Shown: in pieces, positions 21,013 through 34,124 of the stretch
Position numbering within the stretch: the stretch's first letter is position 1
How the letters are laid out: every line of letters begins with the position of its first letter
Assembly: GCA_038030265.1 (NCBI GenBank)
Contig: CM075939.1
Coordinates: 10,273,253-10,337,252 of the forward strand
Direction: 5' to 3'
DNA from: Corythucha ciliata
Taxonomy: Eukaryota; Arthropoda; Insecta; Hemiptera; Tingidae
Length of the DNA: 64,000 nucleotides
Notes under the pieces: model-generated
What the model was told of the DNA's origin: nothing
The model's database searches: none
The model's input: only the letters and a program-made list of their open reading frames with translations
Made by a program: the position numbers and the translations under genes

Positions 21013-22964
21013 ATGGGCATGAAAAAGCGATGGTCCCATGGAGAGGCCAAATCGTTCGTACTGCGGAAAGAAGGGTAAGGAAATATTGTTCAATGAGCGT
21101 CAACTTCACAAATTAATTAAAATACCTATCATCATTTTTGTAGGCTTAAATCGGCGACGCTTCAAGCTTTCCAATTGCTTGGTGAACTTCTCGTTTTGTA
21201 CGCCCGAATATTATTTTCCATCGTCGAAGCAACTGTTAAAATATTGTTTCCGGCCCGTGAGAAGAGCCTCAGCGGTGAGACTATTTTGGTGAGTGTTCAA
21301 AATAACTTTTTCTTTTTTTTCAAGTGTCAAAGACATGGGTCCTTTTTAACAAAGAGCTTCCTCCAAAATCGCCCATCATCGCTTTGTCCTAAAGTGTTAT
21401 TTGTGAAGATGAAAAGCTCCTCACCATTCGTATGGGCGAGCGGGCTGGGGAGGGTAGTAGAAATAATTTTAAAGATTGGAGGTGAACGTGGAAATTCGCG
21501 AGCTAAAGCTTTGTAAGGGTCCTTGGTTTATTTTGAAGAGTTGAGTGGAGGAGAGCGTTGAAATGGTAAAGAAGAAGACGGGAAAAAACCGTAAGGATGC
21601 TGGTGCCCCCTACGATTTTTATCTTTTTCTCTCTCTTTCTGTAACGGACATTTAACTGTGTACTAGGAACTTTCACCTTTTTTGCCTCTCTCTCCCATTG
21701 AAAAGTCCTTATCGCCCCAACTGCAAAAACAATAAAAATTGCTATCGTCACTTTTTCAAACTCGGAGTAGCGTAGGCACATAGTTCCTTATATTATTCAC
21801 GTCCATCTAACGCTTCTTCGTAATTTTTCTAGATCACCGGTACCGCCCATGGCATCGGTCGTGAGCTGGCCATTAAGATGGCCTCTGAGGGTGCCACTAT
21901 TGTTGGCTGGGACATTTCTGAGGAGGGCAACGCCGAAACCTATAAAATTCTTAAAGATCTCAATTTACACACGAAAACCACGTTTTACAAGTTCGTACCC
22001 CTCCCCCTCCCCATTTTTGCTCCCGACTTTAAAACCACCGCTGTTACAGATGAATTTGTTTTAATTATTAGGTGTGACGTCACAAATAGAGACGAAGTAT
22101 TCAGTCTGGCGGCCAGCATTGAAAAAGATGTGGGCTGGGTGTCCATTCTGGTCAACAACGCCGGTGTTATGACTTGTAAACTTTTGGAAGAGCACAGCTT
22201 CGAGGCGATTCAAAATATTTTTAGCGTCAACGTTTTGGCCAACTTTTGGGTACAAATAATGGTGGGGGGGGGGGGGGCTCGAAAAACTTTGAAAAACAAA
22301 AAAACTTTTTTAGACGGTGCAAGCGTTTTTGCCTAAAATGAAGGCCCGAAATAAGGGACACATCGTTTCAATGTCGTCAATGTGTGGCATTCGACCCTTA
22401 CAGTACTGCGTTCCGTACAGTAGTTCGAAATTCGCAGTTCGAGGTATCCACACTTTTTTTTTCCCCATCTTCAAACTTGTGGGTGAGTTTTTTTGTTCTC
22501 CCCAGGGCTAATGCAAGCACTTCACGAAGAACTGCGTGCGAATGAAAACACTCAAAATATAAAATTGACCACCGTTTTCCCGATTATGGTAGACACTGGT
22601 TTGGCGCCTAAGCTGAAAATAAGGTTAGCAAGTGCGTGACAATTGTCCACCCCCCTTCACCATACATTTTTCCTTTTTTTTCAAAGGTTCCCGTCGCTGA
22701 TAAAAGTGTTGGAGCCTGCCGATGTTGCGGCGGAGGTAACTAGGGCGATCAAGAGAGAAAACTTTGAGATTTCACTTCCGAAGGGATTACTAGTTACAGA
22801 CCAATTCTCTAGGTCAGTCAGCCTTTCTTTTCATCTTTTTTCCTTCCCCTCGTGCTCACTGTTTTTCTAGATTTTTTTTTTTTTTTTTTTTTTATAGATT
22901 ACTTCCTAGACGCTTCGTTCAAAGCGTTTTGGATTTCTTGGACACGGGAGTTTACCCGGAGTGA
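21013..22964 (+). CDS. Short-chain dehydrogenase/reductase, SDR16C (RDHE2/RDH10-like) family
   Basis: Eight coding exons: join(21013..21074, 21144..21288, 21833..21990, 22072..22249, 22314..22443, 22506..22623, 22687..22812, 22898..22964), all GT-AG and closing to 327 residues. The SDR16C enzymes oxidise retinol or related lipid alcohols with NAD(P) at ER or lipid-droplet membranes. Residues about 24-52 form a hydrophobic anchor, as in human RDHE2. The Rossmann motif T71-G-T-A-H-G-I-G78, N150-N-A-G153, the catalytic S203 and Y216-S-S-S-K220 are all present, so activity is expected. The linker AREKSLSGETIL just before the Rossmann strand and WDISEEGNAETYK after it are subfamily hallmarks. The start at 21013 has good context (GCCATGG) and follows a probable 5' UTR acceptor at about 20976-20978 (CCCCGCAG). 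Substrate cannot be told from the sequence; a generic 17-beta-HSD-like activity remains possible. Confidence 0.92.
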
Positions 22965-23400
22965 CACCCGCCCCCCGCCTCACTTATTCACCCAGCGGTG
23001 TACGGTTTTTTTTCTGATTCGCACATGAAAATAGTTCCTTTAATCGTAGAAGTATCGAAACAATTTCACTATTTAAGTAAACGACTCACTTTAGGATTAT
23101 TTAGGAGTCGTTTCCCCGTCTAATCAAACTCCCCTCCCTTCCTCAGCGCAACAACCTTGTTACCTAAAACACCGTTTATTACGTCACGTTCAATCGGAAA
23201 AATCGGAGTGTACAATGGCGACCAGTTCAGCGCCCCATGACTCTTTCTGCTCTCACTGTCTCTGAGCACTATGAAGAAATCGTCTTAAAACACGGTCCAT
23301 GTGAGTTGTAAATCTTGAATTTTTACTTTTCCATGTAATGTGTGTTTCAAGGTTTTTATGAGGCGGGGGGGGGGGGGTTAGACTGGAATGTACCCCCCCC
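22965..23400. other. 3' flank of the SDR gene, no further gene
   Basis: No coding signal. A G11 tract (about 23366-23376) and C9 tract (about 23394-23403) mark the transition into minisatellite DNA. Confidence 0.5.
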
Positions 23401-24060
23401 CCCTAAGACAAAACGCGTTACTTTAGCCACGGAAACCGTGAATTCGGCTGTGCAATGCAATTGAAGGTTTAGGCTTGACTGATTTCGTGGGTTTGGGTTA
23501 TCTTCTAAAAAAAAGAAAATAAAAACCAGCGATTTTGACTCTTTCAAAAACACAATTTCGTGGTTTTGGCTCCTTTAAAAGAAAAATTATTGGCTCTCGA
23601 GAGAACAGCTCTGTTGGGTGAGGGGGGGGGGTCAATTCCTTGGGTTTGGCTGTTATAAAAACCAAATTTACCGGATTTGTATATCAATTAACCAATTTGT
23701 TGGACTTGGCTTCTTCAAAAACCAAGTTTTGCAGTGCTTGACTAAATCAAAAAACAACGGTGGGGGGGGGGGCTGAATGAAGATCATCATATTATGGTCA
23801 GATTGTACTCGATGAACCTATCGGGAACCCCCCGATTTAAAGAGCTAAATTAGATATTCTGCACTAGCCAAAACCGCGGAAAGGGGTTCTGTAAAAGTGT
23901 CAAATCCGCAAAATTTGAACTTCGAAAAAAGCCAACCAACGGAAAATGACTTATTCGAAGGACCAAAACCCGTGAAATTACATTTTTGAACGAGTCAACT
24001 CTGCAAAAAGGCGTTTTTCGTAGTGCCGCCGCGTTGGATTTATGAACGTTTTCGGTCATG
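23400..24060. repeat. Degenerate minisatellite, two blocks in opposite orientation
   Basis: From about 23430 to 23760 units read in the minus sense (TTTCGTGGGTTTGG, TTTCGTGGTTTTGGCTCC); from about 23860 to 24060 they read in the plus sense (GCCAAAACCGCGGAAA, GTCAAATCCGCAAAATTTG). Units are about 35-45 bp and heavily diverged. G9 and G10 tracts sit between. Confidence 0.7.
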
Positions 24061-24120
24061 GGCGTTGGTTTAAGTGCCTGCGTACGATTTTTTATATTTT
24101 TTTAGCGTTTAAATAACCTC

Positions 24121-24239
24121 ATGGTTTGCTCTTGCTGCCGCAATGTCGACCGGTGCCGGCCGGAACGAGGCGGTTACAAAAGCGGTTTTATGACGATTAT
24201 GCAAACGATTCTGATCGCAGACGAAATGCAAATTGTTAG
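24121..24239 (+). CDS. Candidate short first exon, unknown protein
   Basis: A 119-bp ATG-initiated open stretch ends at a plausible donor (TTAG|GTAGCT). It is unusually GC- and CpG-rich for its surroundings and codes about 40 residues with a Cys-rich start (MVCSCCRNVDRCRPERGGYK) followed by a hydrophobic segment (FMTIMQTILI). I could not find a following exon and do not recognise the family. It might be the cytoplasmic tail and first membrane segment of a small membrane protein, or chance. Confidence 0.2.
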
Positions 24240-26550
24240 GTAGCTGGTTCGTGCGTCCGCGGCCCGAATGGACGCCGAACTCCTTGTCTTCTCAAAACTT
24301 TGCTCAAGGTTGCTGAATCGGCCCGTTTATATGGTTCTTCTTGGATGAACTCACCGTTGCCGCTTCTGATAAGCCTTCAGAAGATCGTAAAATCCCGTTT
24401 GTCTAAATGTATTATTGTTGTTTTCTTAAATCTAGGAAAACGCTTGAAAATTAATTTTCAAGTTTTTATATGCTGGCATACGATCCTAGATTTTTTACAA
24501 AGGAAAAAACTTAGCTGGCCCTTGAAATCGCCTTTTTAAAGTGAATTTTTGGCCCTAAATCAACGATAGGTCACTTCCTCAGATACAATTTTAGTTAGGG
24601 TGCTCAACTCAAATGAAGTTTCCTCTGTTTCTTCCCCTCTACCCAGTTACTCCCATCTAGTAGGCTCCGTAACCGTCAGAAAATTATAATTTCGTTTTAA
24701 CCACCACTCGCATACTTTATGGCAAAATTCCTTCGAGGTCGAGCTCCCAGCAGGTCCACAACTTGTCAAAAACGACGATTCAGCCGCTTTTTTACCGTGA
24801 CTTGAGTCAATTTCTGAACTTTTTTATTACGAGATTAGGGTGAGTTGGGAGCATTTGTCAGTGTCGTGGGTGAGTAGCCGGGCCCTCCCTGATTCGGGTT
24901 TCAGGGCAACCCAGAGTGCGTGGGTTTGAATCCCGCTCAGTATAGCATCCCGAGGCATCTGAGGGGCCTCCAATAAGCTTAAACATGGAAAAATGAGGAT
25001 TTTCAAGTTTCACGCTCATTGGATGTAGGACCGTGAAAAGGAGATTTGGTATCCGCTTGGACAACGGTTTGGCCCTATTTGACGATTTTCATTCCATCCG
25101 TCTATATGAGAATAGAACAAATCAGGTGCCCAGCATAGTCCAGTCAATTCGTATAAAAAAAATACTATGCGTGGACAAAAATCTCGTCTTTGATTTTGTC
25201 ACTTTATTCTATGTTTTTTAAGGTGAGAAACACGAATCTGAAGAGATATAACACAATTTCCTTGTGCGTTTTGAGAAAATCGCGAAAAACTGATGATTTT
25301 TGGCATTTTTTTTAGTTTTTCGCTTGCAACTCCTCAATGACGCCTTCTACGGAAAATTGTACACTGTTCTTTTTTCAAGAGCATCAAGTTCTGCGTCGAA
25401 TCACTTTTTCTTTTGTCACAATAGACCCAACCGTTTCGCCGGTAATGATTTTTTTTAAATGGTCATTTTTATTCGCTTTTGGCAAGTGTGTGAAAAAATA
25501 AAAGTAGTTCAACTCTCAGTTGAGTGACGCTACCTGTAAGACTGGTGATATGGTGAGTTTTAACATTTGTGGACAAAGTTAGTGGAGATAGCCACTTTTT
25601 TTAAAAAACAAAACCTATTTTCCTATTTTTATCGCCCTGAATATATTTTTCGGGTCTTGAAAAATTTGGCAAATATGGTTTCTGACTGTAAATTTTACCA
25701 GCTTTCATTGAAAAATAGTGCAATTTTCACCGGAGGCTTCGTTCGATAGTTATAGGCAAAAACGTTCGGCTGAAGAAAGGAGTTATTGGGAAATTACTCA
25801 TTTTGCAAATTTCCCACTGCGTTTTATTGCAACTTATCGGGTCTTTATAAAAACGACATATATGACTCCTTATAGGAAATTTAACGAGCTTTCAGATGAG
25901 TTTCTTTAAAGTTTAATCGGATTGATAGTTTTTGAGTTATAGGCCGAAATGTGACAAAAAAGGTTTTTTGCAGCAAATTTCAAATTGTTTGATGTTATGG
26001 CCCAGTCTTATATTAATCTTTAAATGAAATTTCATATAATAGGTCTGATAGAAAATTCAATCAGCTTTCAGATCGTTTTTCACAGGAAAAAATTGGACTA
26101 CTAGTTCTCGAGCTACTGGCAAAAATGTGCAGAAAAACGTGGTTTTTGGGCCGCCTTTTTTCACGTTTTTTGTCGCTAACTGATACCACTGATTTTTCGT
26201 GTAGGTTTCAAGGCTTCACACAAACAATTTTAGAGCTCCTTCAAATGCTTCACAAGTAAGTATTTACGTCATTTCCCCTCGCACCATCCATCCCCTTCTG
26301 AAGAACTTTGAACCTTTTTTAAAAATCTTAAAACGCACCAATCGGGTTGCAACTTCCGTTGTTATCGTTCAGTTCACGGGTCAAATCACCGGTATGCTTT
26401 TCTACCCAATCTGAGATTCATGCAAGTTCCCCATTTTATTCATTTTCTTACCTCTATTTTTCATTTTTTGTATTTCTTATTTTTCATTATTATTATTCTG
26501 ACCTTAAGGGGTGGTTTTGACCTCCCCCCCCCGTGGATCCGCCACTGATT
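24240..26550. other. Intergenic, dispersed repeats, no gene recognised
   Basis: T-rich non-coding DNA. A GGGTTTGAATCCCGC B-box-like sequence at about 24923-24937 suggests a tRNA-derived SINE (about 24865-24945). Between about 25555 and 26180 several passages containing AGGCxAAAA(T/C)GTG-like strings suggest a degenerate long-period repeat. Confidence 0.45.
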
Positions 26551-26554
26551 CGCG

Positions 26555-26745
26555 AATTAACGTTTTTTTCCAAACTTCATCCGCGAATTATCGATTTTTC
26601 TCCATTTCAGCTGTGAAATAGCGTTTTCTGCTAATTTCGCAGCGAATTAGCATCTATTACCTTTTTTATATGCGAATGTGCCATTTTTCGCAATTTCGGT
26701 TGTGAATTTGCTATTTTTGCCACAACTTGTTTTTGTCAATTGGCG
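26555..26745. repeat. Degenerate minisatellite, GCGAATTA-core type
   Basis: About six units of 25-35 bp with cores such as CCGCGAATTATCG, GCAGCGAATTAGC and TGTGAAATAGCG alternating with TTTTTCTCCA-type spacers. It resembles the large array at 62.8-64 kb. Confidence 0.65.
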
Positions 26746-27463
26746 AATGTAGCTAGGGGATACAATAAATCTGGCGGCGTTTCAGAGAAACATTGAGTCC
26801 GGTACTCCATTGTGATTTGTTGTTGTCGTTTGACAACAAACCACTACAGAGGTTTTCTACAATGAGGAAGTTCCATTGTATCAAAAACGTTGGTCAGTGA
26901 CTTTTTTACCGTGAACTACGGCTAAATAATCCGACGGTGACGAGGAGGCTTCGATATTGTACCTTTGACATCACCGAATCAAGAAAACAAGATGGTTATG
27001 CGGGTACACGGTACCTATACCCGTACAGAAACTTTCACTGTCGGCTATTTGTTGAGGCAAGAAAACTCGAGAACACCGATTCAAAAACGTTTTCGACCAT
27101 TTTGCTGAACCCGTGCCGTTCTCTGAGCACTAAAACGAAACGGTGAGCTGGCGAGTACCAATAAAGACATGATAAGGCGCTCGTGGGATGTATCTCAAGG
27201 GTGAATCCAGAGAAAACTGTTGAGTCTTCGGTTGCTCTTCCCGTCGTAACCGAGACACAACATTGTCATTTCATTGTTTCTCAAAAATTGAGGATTCAAC
27301 GGTGACAATTATCAATTAGCCCATTGTTGGGAGAAAGTCGACCGCCGAAAGGCTTGACATTTGACAACTTGCGTGACGTTTGAGTATAAATGTATCAGAA
27401 ACCATGTTCGTCTCTTCCCGGTATGTTACGGACGTTGACCACGAAAAAACACTTTGAAAACAA

Positions 27464-29698
27464 AATTTTTCGCTCCGGCAGCTGGCGGTCGGAAACAGTG
27501 CATTTCATTTTGTATATGGATACCCTAAGCCGTCCCAGAAGTAGTAATGTTGAGACCATGATTTGTTTCGTTAATGTTTGACCCTCCATCGTACTGTTTG
27601 CTGCCGGGTTTGTTTAAGCTGAACTTCATGGGAATCAAAGGCTACTTCAAAATGAAATCATCGTAATATAATGCTTCTGGAATCAACTGGTGATTTCTAG
27701 TGAATTTTTTACCAGTTCAAGCCATATTCCCCCCCCCCCCCACACCAAACCAAGACGACCGATTAGGCCCAATGCAATACCAAACGAGGTCGTATGACTA
27801 CTGATTTTTGTGCCAAAGCGCGTTCCGCTAAATTGATTTCTCCGAGAGTTATCGTGCTAACAAGACCACACGCTTACTTCCACTCCGGGGGCAACACCCC
27901 CTCCCCTTCGAATTTATAAGAAAAGTAAAATGGGAATCAAAGGCTAGTCTAACATGGAGTATACCTACGTACCGAATATGATGCTTCTATAATCAACTGG
28001 TGACTTATAGTGATTTTTTTACCATTTAACCCCTATTCCCTCCCCACCACCTTGACCGATTTGGCCCAAATGCAATACCGACCGGGGTCTTATGACTACT
28101 GATTTTTGTGCCAAAGCGCGTTCCGCTAAATTGATATCTTCGAGAGTTATCGTGCTAACAAGAAAACGGCCATAATATTATTTATATATATATTCGAATC
28201 CTGGAGACCACTGAATTCGTGTTCTAGAGGTTCTGAAACGTGAAAAAAACATGACATGACCCATGTTTGCCACCATCACGACGAGACCAATAGTGCATTT
28301 TCAGAATGAAATGCACTAAAACACAAAACTTGTTATCATCCTTATCATGTAACATATGTGGGGAGGTGTCGACTGGGGAGTACCAAGGTGGGGAGTACGG
28401 GTTTCATTCAGTGATTTTCATTATTCAACTCAATCAGTATTCAACTGTGACATTATTCAACTGTATTATATTCAACTGTGACATTATTCAACTCTTATCA
28501 TCAATTCAACTAATCAATCGGTGTGGCCTCTGCGGGCAGCAATAATGCTGCACCATAGGCTCGCGTGCTTGTGTCAAAAGGTGGTCCACCGGAACATACC
28601 TACAATTACAATTCTCGATGACTCATTTGTGTTGTCGGGTGTCTTTCTTATCTTCGTAACTATAGTATCTCGCCTTTTGCATTTAAAACTTATTTAAATT
28701 GTTCATGGATGTGAATTTCACGCATTTAGGCGTAGAAATAGTTGGAAATGAAGACCGCGGAGGTATAATTATATGTTTCATGGTAAAGACTAAAGACGAG
28801 GGTGGCAGAAGGTTGAAGAAGAGAGATGCGGATATCGGCTTAATTTCGCACGTTAAATTGTTAATAGGTGGACATACACGAGCAGATATCTGCGGCAGAT
28901 TATCACACGACACTAGCGCCGCTAGTGGTAGCTACATTCGCTAATATTAGCCGCGATTTTTTTAGTGCATTTCATTCTGAAAATGCACTAAAAAGCCGAT
29001 GGGGAGGGGGTGTTGCCCCCGGAGTGGAAGTAAGTGTGTGCTCTTGTTAGCACGATAACTCTCGAAGAAATCAATTTAGCGGAACGCGCTTTCGCACAAA
29101 AACCAGTAGTCATAACCGACCCCGGTCGGTATTGCATTTCGGTCAAATTGGTCGAGATGGAGGGCGGGAAAATAGGGGTTGAAATGGTCAAAAAATCACT
29201 ACAATTCACCAGTTGATTCTAGATGCATCATATTCAGTACGAATACTCCATGTTAGAGTAGCCTTTGATTCCCATTTTAATTTTTCGAAAACGTCAAGGT
29301 GGTGGGGGTGGTCCTTCCGGTGTGGAAGTGTAAAAATAGCGCTCTAAAATTCGACTCAATAATTTAATGCAACCTATAAGCCCTGGGTTCCATTGAGATT
29401 TATCGAAAACTTTGATGGGGGGGGTGGGGTGAAATAGGGGATGAAATTTCAAAAAAATCGCTTAAATTCACACGTTTAGGTATTATAAAATACGGCACAA
29501 TAATTTAATATAACAAAGCCCTTGGAAAACTAAAGACATTTTTGAAGAGAGGGGGGTGAAAATACAGGAAGAAGTTCGGCTTAATGAAACAAATTATGGT
29601 ATCAAAATTATTACTTCTGGGACGGCTTAGGGTATCCGTATACGGAATGAAATGCACTCCTTCCGACCGCCAGCTGCCGGAGCGAAATTTTTTTACTT
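27464..29698. mobile_element. Foldback DNA element, 2.2 kb, with ~110-bp inverted ends
   Basis: The ends (GCTCCGGCAGCTGGCGGTCG then TGCATTTCATT, then ACCCTAAGCCGTCCCAGAAG) occur at 27464-27575 and in inverse form at 29590-29698. Inside, a block near 27640-27915 is repeated directly at 27930-28165 and inversely at about 28985-29285. The palindrome AGTGCATTT...AAATGCACT occurs at about 28292-28320 and 28962-28992. No transposase is visible. Short relatives with the same ends are at 34889-35098 and about 54358-54405. Confidence 0.75.
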
Positions 29699-31090
29699 GT
29701 GCTCCCTTGTACAAGTAACAGTGAGAATGTACGGTGCATTCTCAATTTTAGCCTCCAAAAAACAACACTTTTGAGTTGATTTCTACATTTTAGACGTGGA
29801 ATGGCAGCCGTGCACCGTGAACTGACAGTTTATTCTCAATGTTCACCTGGAAGTTGCATCGTGAGACCACGATTCAGTGCCTTTTCACTGTTATAGCCAC
29901 GAATTTATCGCTTTTTTTTCAGGTTTTTGCCCCGTCGGCAAGTTGCAAATTGTCGTAGAAAGAGCCAAATCGCTGTCCTAATTTTTCCTTCATTCTTCAT
30001 TTTTCCGTATTTAAACTTTTCGGGGTCCCCTCGCCACTACCTCGGTCGTACGCTACTTGGAAGAACTTATTCATTGTAACTGGTCTCATTCGATATGTTT
30101 TATGGATCTGAATACGAATATGAGCATCTGCCTCGGGCATTTGCCTTCAGCGTGTTATTGGCGGGACCAGTCAATAACATTTTTTTCCAACTTAAATTTT
30201 ATTGGGCAGTCTCATGGCAACTGATGTGCTCCGAACACCTTGCTGGAAAAGACCTAATAATTGTTCGTTTGTATGAGACTGGCCACCCCCCTCCCCCAAG
30301 CGTCTTGGCAAGGAGGGAGGTGTACCGATTTCATCCCTCTGACTCAAGGCAACCCTAATCATTCGGAGCTAAAAAGCTGCGGAATTACCAGTTTCGGGCG
30401 CACTCGACTTCCTGAGGGCGTTCCCGCGGTGTGTGTGCACAATAGGATCAGGGTACGGCGTGTGGCGCCTGGCCCACTAATTATTATTATTATTATTACT
30501 AGCCAATTCATGTCCTAATTTGCACGAAATTTCAAGTTTTCAGTCTCAATGTCCGCGAAATTGACAATTTCGGATCTTAATTTAAGTGAAATTGTGAGGT
30601 TAGGGTCTTAATTTAAAAAACAAATTTGCAAACAATTTGAATATTTCGGAATCATTTTTGTGGCGGTCGAACCCCAGTGTAGCCGGCCCCAAAATCTCCC
30701 AAAGCCTTATAGGAATACCTTTGAAATTAGCAGAATAATCGCGGAATAAATTTTAGGTCCTAATTTCGGCGAAATTACAAGTTTTTGTTATTAATATTAT
30801 TATTTTTTAAGCCATACAACTTGATTAATATTTTATTTTTAATGTTTGGGCTTTTTTCTTCTACTTCTTCGTTTCCTGAGCTTTCGCCTTCTTGTGCTGA
30901 AGGCATCGTCAGAGAACTTTTTGAAGAGGAAAAGGAAAAAAAAAAAACGAAGAAGTAGAAGAAAAAAGCCAAAACCCTAAAAATAAAATATTGTACAAGT
31001 TTCTGGACTTTTTTTTAAGTGATCGCGGATCACGGTTCAGCTGGACGCAAGTGTGCCACGTGTGCCAAAAGCTACATGATGAATAGCCGC
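29699..31090. other. Intergenic, no gene recognised
   Basis: AT-rich with a (TTA)n microsatellite at about 30479-30500 and a patch of CGCGAAATTG-type minisatellite with a different linker at about 30530-30790 (CCGCGAAATTGACAATTT, GGCGAAATTACAAG). Confidence 0.5.
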
Positions 31091-31169
31091 CATGTTGAAT
31101 AGGAGAGTCTCGAGAGTGTAAGTCCGCCACGGTTTTGCGCATGCTCAAGGACTTGTTATTTTCCTCTTA

Positions 31170-31319
31170 AGGCCTCGCCACACCGAACGCGAACTGCCGC
31201 GCGGACTGGTCCGCACGCGGAAAAACTATGGTAACGGGGTATACCTCACCCACGTTGTCATGGTTTTCTAGCGAGCGGACCAGTCCGCGCGGCAGTTCGC
31301 GTTTGGTGTGGCGAGGCCT
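31170..31319. mobile_element. MITE, PIF/Harbinger-like (TTA duplication)
   Basis: A 150-bp GC-rich palindrome with about 40-bp inverted ends (AGGCCTCGCCACACCGAACG and complement), flanked by TTA on both sides (31167-31169, 31320-31322). Nested in the MULE. Confidence 0.82.
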
Positions 31320-31564
31320 TTATTCTTTTTTAGTTAGCATCCTGAGGTATTCTTAGATTGAGATTTAAATGAATTGATACCCCGCGAAAAATTTAGAAGT
31401 TATCGCTCGTAAATCGTTACTGCAAGCTTTGGCTTGAATTTTTGATTTTGTTGTTTCTTGTGAGTTTATAATAAAACGTGACTTTCGCTAGAAGGGATCA
31501 GTTGAAGTATGAACCATGCTGTCTTTCTTATTATTACGACTGATTTATTTTTCCCTTTAGAAAC

Positions 31565-34070
31565 ATGCAGAATTTTCCGATCAAACATTGCGACCAGTGC
31601 GAAAAAACGTTCTCCACGCAAAGCGGTCTTAAAGATCATCTACTGAAAGTGCACCCAAAAGAAAGATACTATTGTTTCCACTGTAAACACGTAACAAATA
31701 GGAAATTCGATTTGGCGAAGCACATGAAAGTTCATGATCAAGTCCAGCGAAACCGCTCAAAAGTTATGCCGTCGTGTGTGATGTGTTCAATGCGGGTTCA
31801 AGACCGCAAATCCATGCTGCGTCACTATGAGACTGGTCATGACGTTTGTCTGGCTCCAAAAAAAATGGAATTCGACAAATTTTGAAGAATTTTTGACGTG
31901 GAAATCAAACCTAGAAAAATCGGAGCAAATCAGATATGTAGCTAGAGCCGGGCCTCTTAAAACTGCGAACCAAAAAATTCGAACTTACAGATGTTTTCGA
32001 GACGGGTTTTACACCAGCGAAGGAAAAGGTAAGCGGAGTCTAAAAGTTCGAGGATCTTGTAAAATTAATGGGATCTGTCCGTTCTCAATAACACTGTCTG
32101 AGGACATTCACTCGGGTTTGGTAAAAGTTCGCTACATTGCTGCTCACGCTGCCCATGGGACAGATGTTGGTCGGTTAAATTTGACCAAGGACGAAAAAAA
32201 TTCAATAGCGCGAAAAATTGCTGCCAAAGTCCCCTTTGACGTTATTTTAGACGATTTCTGGGAATTGGGGTTAGGGAGTGAAGTGGAACGTTAAATTTGG
32301 TAACTCGAAAGGATTTATGGAACATTTAACGGGATTATAATCTAAACACTGATGGGACGATCCACGAAAATGATAGGGTAAGCGTTGAGTCTTGGGTCAA
32401 ACAAATGAACGGCGAATCCAACATCATCAGGTTTTTCAAACAACAAGGCAGCAGTTCAGCTCACTCACATAATCTGAAAGAAGAAGACTTCGTTTTAATT
32501 TTTTGTACTGACACACAACTTGAGATGTTAGCCAAACATGCGCATAAATGTATTTGCTTCGACTCAACTCACGGGACGAACCAGTACAACTTCGACCTCA
32601 CCACTCTACTTGTGCTAAATGATGATCATCAAGGATTTCCCGTTCCCTTCTTGATATCAAATCGCTCTGACCACGAAATAATATCTATTTTTGCCGAAAC
32701 CCTGAAAAAAATTGTAGGGGACGTTCAAACGAACGCCATGATGACAGATATGGCTGAAAATTTCTATAATGGCTGGTGTTCCGTTACGACCGAACCAAAA
32801 CACCGTCTACATTGCAGCTGGCATGTGGACAAGGCGTGGAGGAGCAATTTATCGAAAGTTTCGTCGTTAGAAAAATGACTTGTGTATAAGATGGTCAAAA
32901 CTTTGCAGTATGAGTTGGACGAAACCTCTTTCCATTCTCTGCTAGAAGCTGCTTTGGAGAATATGCTCAACGACCCCGATACCCAAAAATTTGGTTCGTA
33001 TTTCAAGGCCGAATTTGGGAAGCAACCCAAGTCATGGGCTTATTGCTTCAGAAATGGGTCGGCATTAATACAAACATGGCTCTCGAGTCCCTTCACAAAG
33101 TGATCAAACACATTTACTTCACGGGCTCGTACGCCTATCAAGAGTCAAGTTGTTCAACATTGTAATCGACAAATTGAGAGGGAAACTCACGCCGAAAATG
33201 GTGGCGACGAGGAAGAGGCACGGGCGTTGACGATGACATCCTCCGTCATAGAAACAGATGCAGGGTTCAGCGTTTCATCAGAGTCCGGCATCGACATTTA
33301 CGAAGTACGAAAAGAAAGTACAGACGAGAAAACTTGTGACTGTGGAATCAAATGCATTGACTGTGCGATCTGTATCCACCAATATTCTTGCACCTGCATA
33401 GATTCGGTTGTGAGCTACAACATTTGCAAACATATTCATAAAATAAGAATGTACCTCAAATCACAGTAGCCGAATTCTGAAGGATCCACTAATGGAATAA
33501 ATACAACCACCGAACCAATGGACCTCGTTGTGGACGAAGACACGCCACTCCTGCCGCTATCTTTATTCAAAGACCTGGGGGCCTATTCTCTAACTCCGAA
33601 GCAATAGCTTTTTCGCAGTCATATGTTTATTTCATTAAGTTTCTTCAAACAAATGAATGAAATAGACACATGGCTGGCGAAAAAAATATTGCTTGTTGTT
33701 AGAGAATAGGGCCCCTGAAAAATAACGAACGGCACGGCGTCATCATAAAGATTTTAATGAGCAAAAAGAAGAGTTGATAGACAATTTTAAAAAACTTGTG
33801 GAAGCCGCGACGAATGAGACTCATCTGAACATCCTGAAGAAAATGATACGTCCAGCCCGCTCAATGATGGAAGCTTCTTCCTCAGGCGTCAGATTCAACG
33901 TTCCAGATTCCGCCAAAAAGATAAATTCTTGTGCCAACGTTTCCCCTCAGAAAACATTCCATTCTACTAAAAAAGCAAGGGTTAACGAGAGAAATGAAAG
34001 AAAAAAACCAACGAAAGAAGAAGCAAATTTGATTGCTGCTCAGTTATTGTTAGAACATGAAAATGTGTAA
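31565..34070 (+). pseudogene. MULE transposase pseudogene: C2H2 fingers + DDE transposase + SWIM finger
   Basis: Read along the plus strand there are three C2H2-like fingers (31565-31860; CDQCEKTFSTQSGLKDHLLKVH is the clearest), a FLYWCH-like region (about 31960-32160), then the MULE DDE core: catalytic Asp in FDSTHGTN (about 32570), Asp in MTDMAEN (about 32745) and Glu in NTNMALESLHK (about 33070). A SWIM zinc finger follows (33350-33440; CICIHQYSCTC...ICKHIHK), then a basic tail (33774-34070). The gene is broken: a shift near 31880, a shift and stops at 32292-32320, an in-frame TGA at 32876-32878, another shift near 33055, and a MITE at 33577-33715 splits the tail. It cannot make a transposase now, but the catalytic triad is still readable, so the decay is recent compared with other elements here. 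Confidence 0.9.
33577..33715. mobile_element. MITE, GGGCCTATTCTCTAAC family, copy 1
   Basis: Inverted ends GGGGCCTATTCTCTAAC / GTTAGAGAATAGGGCCCC around a 139-bp body. A second copy, in opposite orientation, is at 45923-46054. Target duplication not clear. Confidence 0.75.
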
Positions 34071-34124
34071 ATTAAATTCGTTCCTGCTGCAGAAATTATA
34101 ATTATAATTACCTGTTCTAATTAT

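Noticed and set aside
24865..24945. Possible tRNA gene
   Set aside because: Only the B box fits; A box is weak and no acceptor stem pairs.
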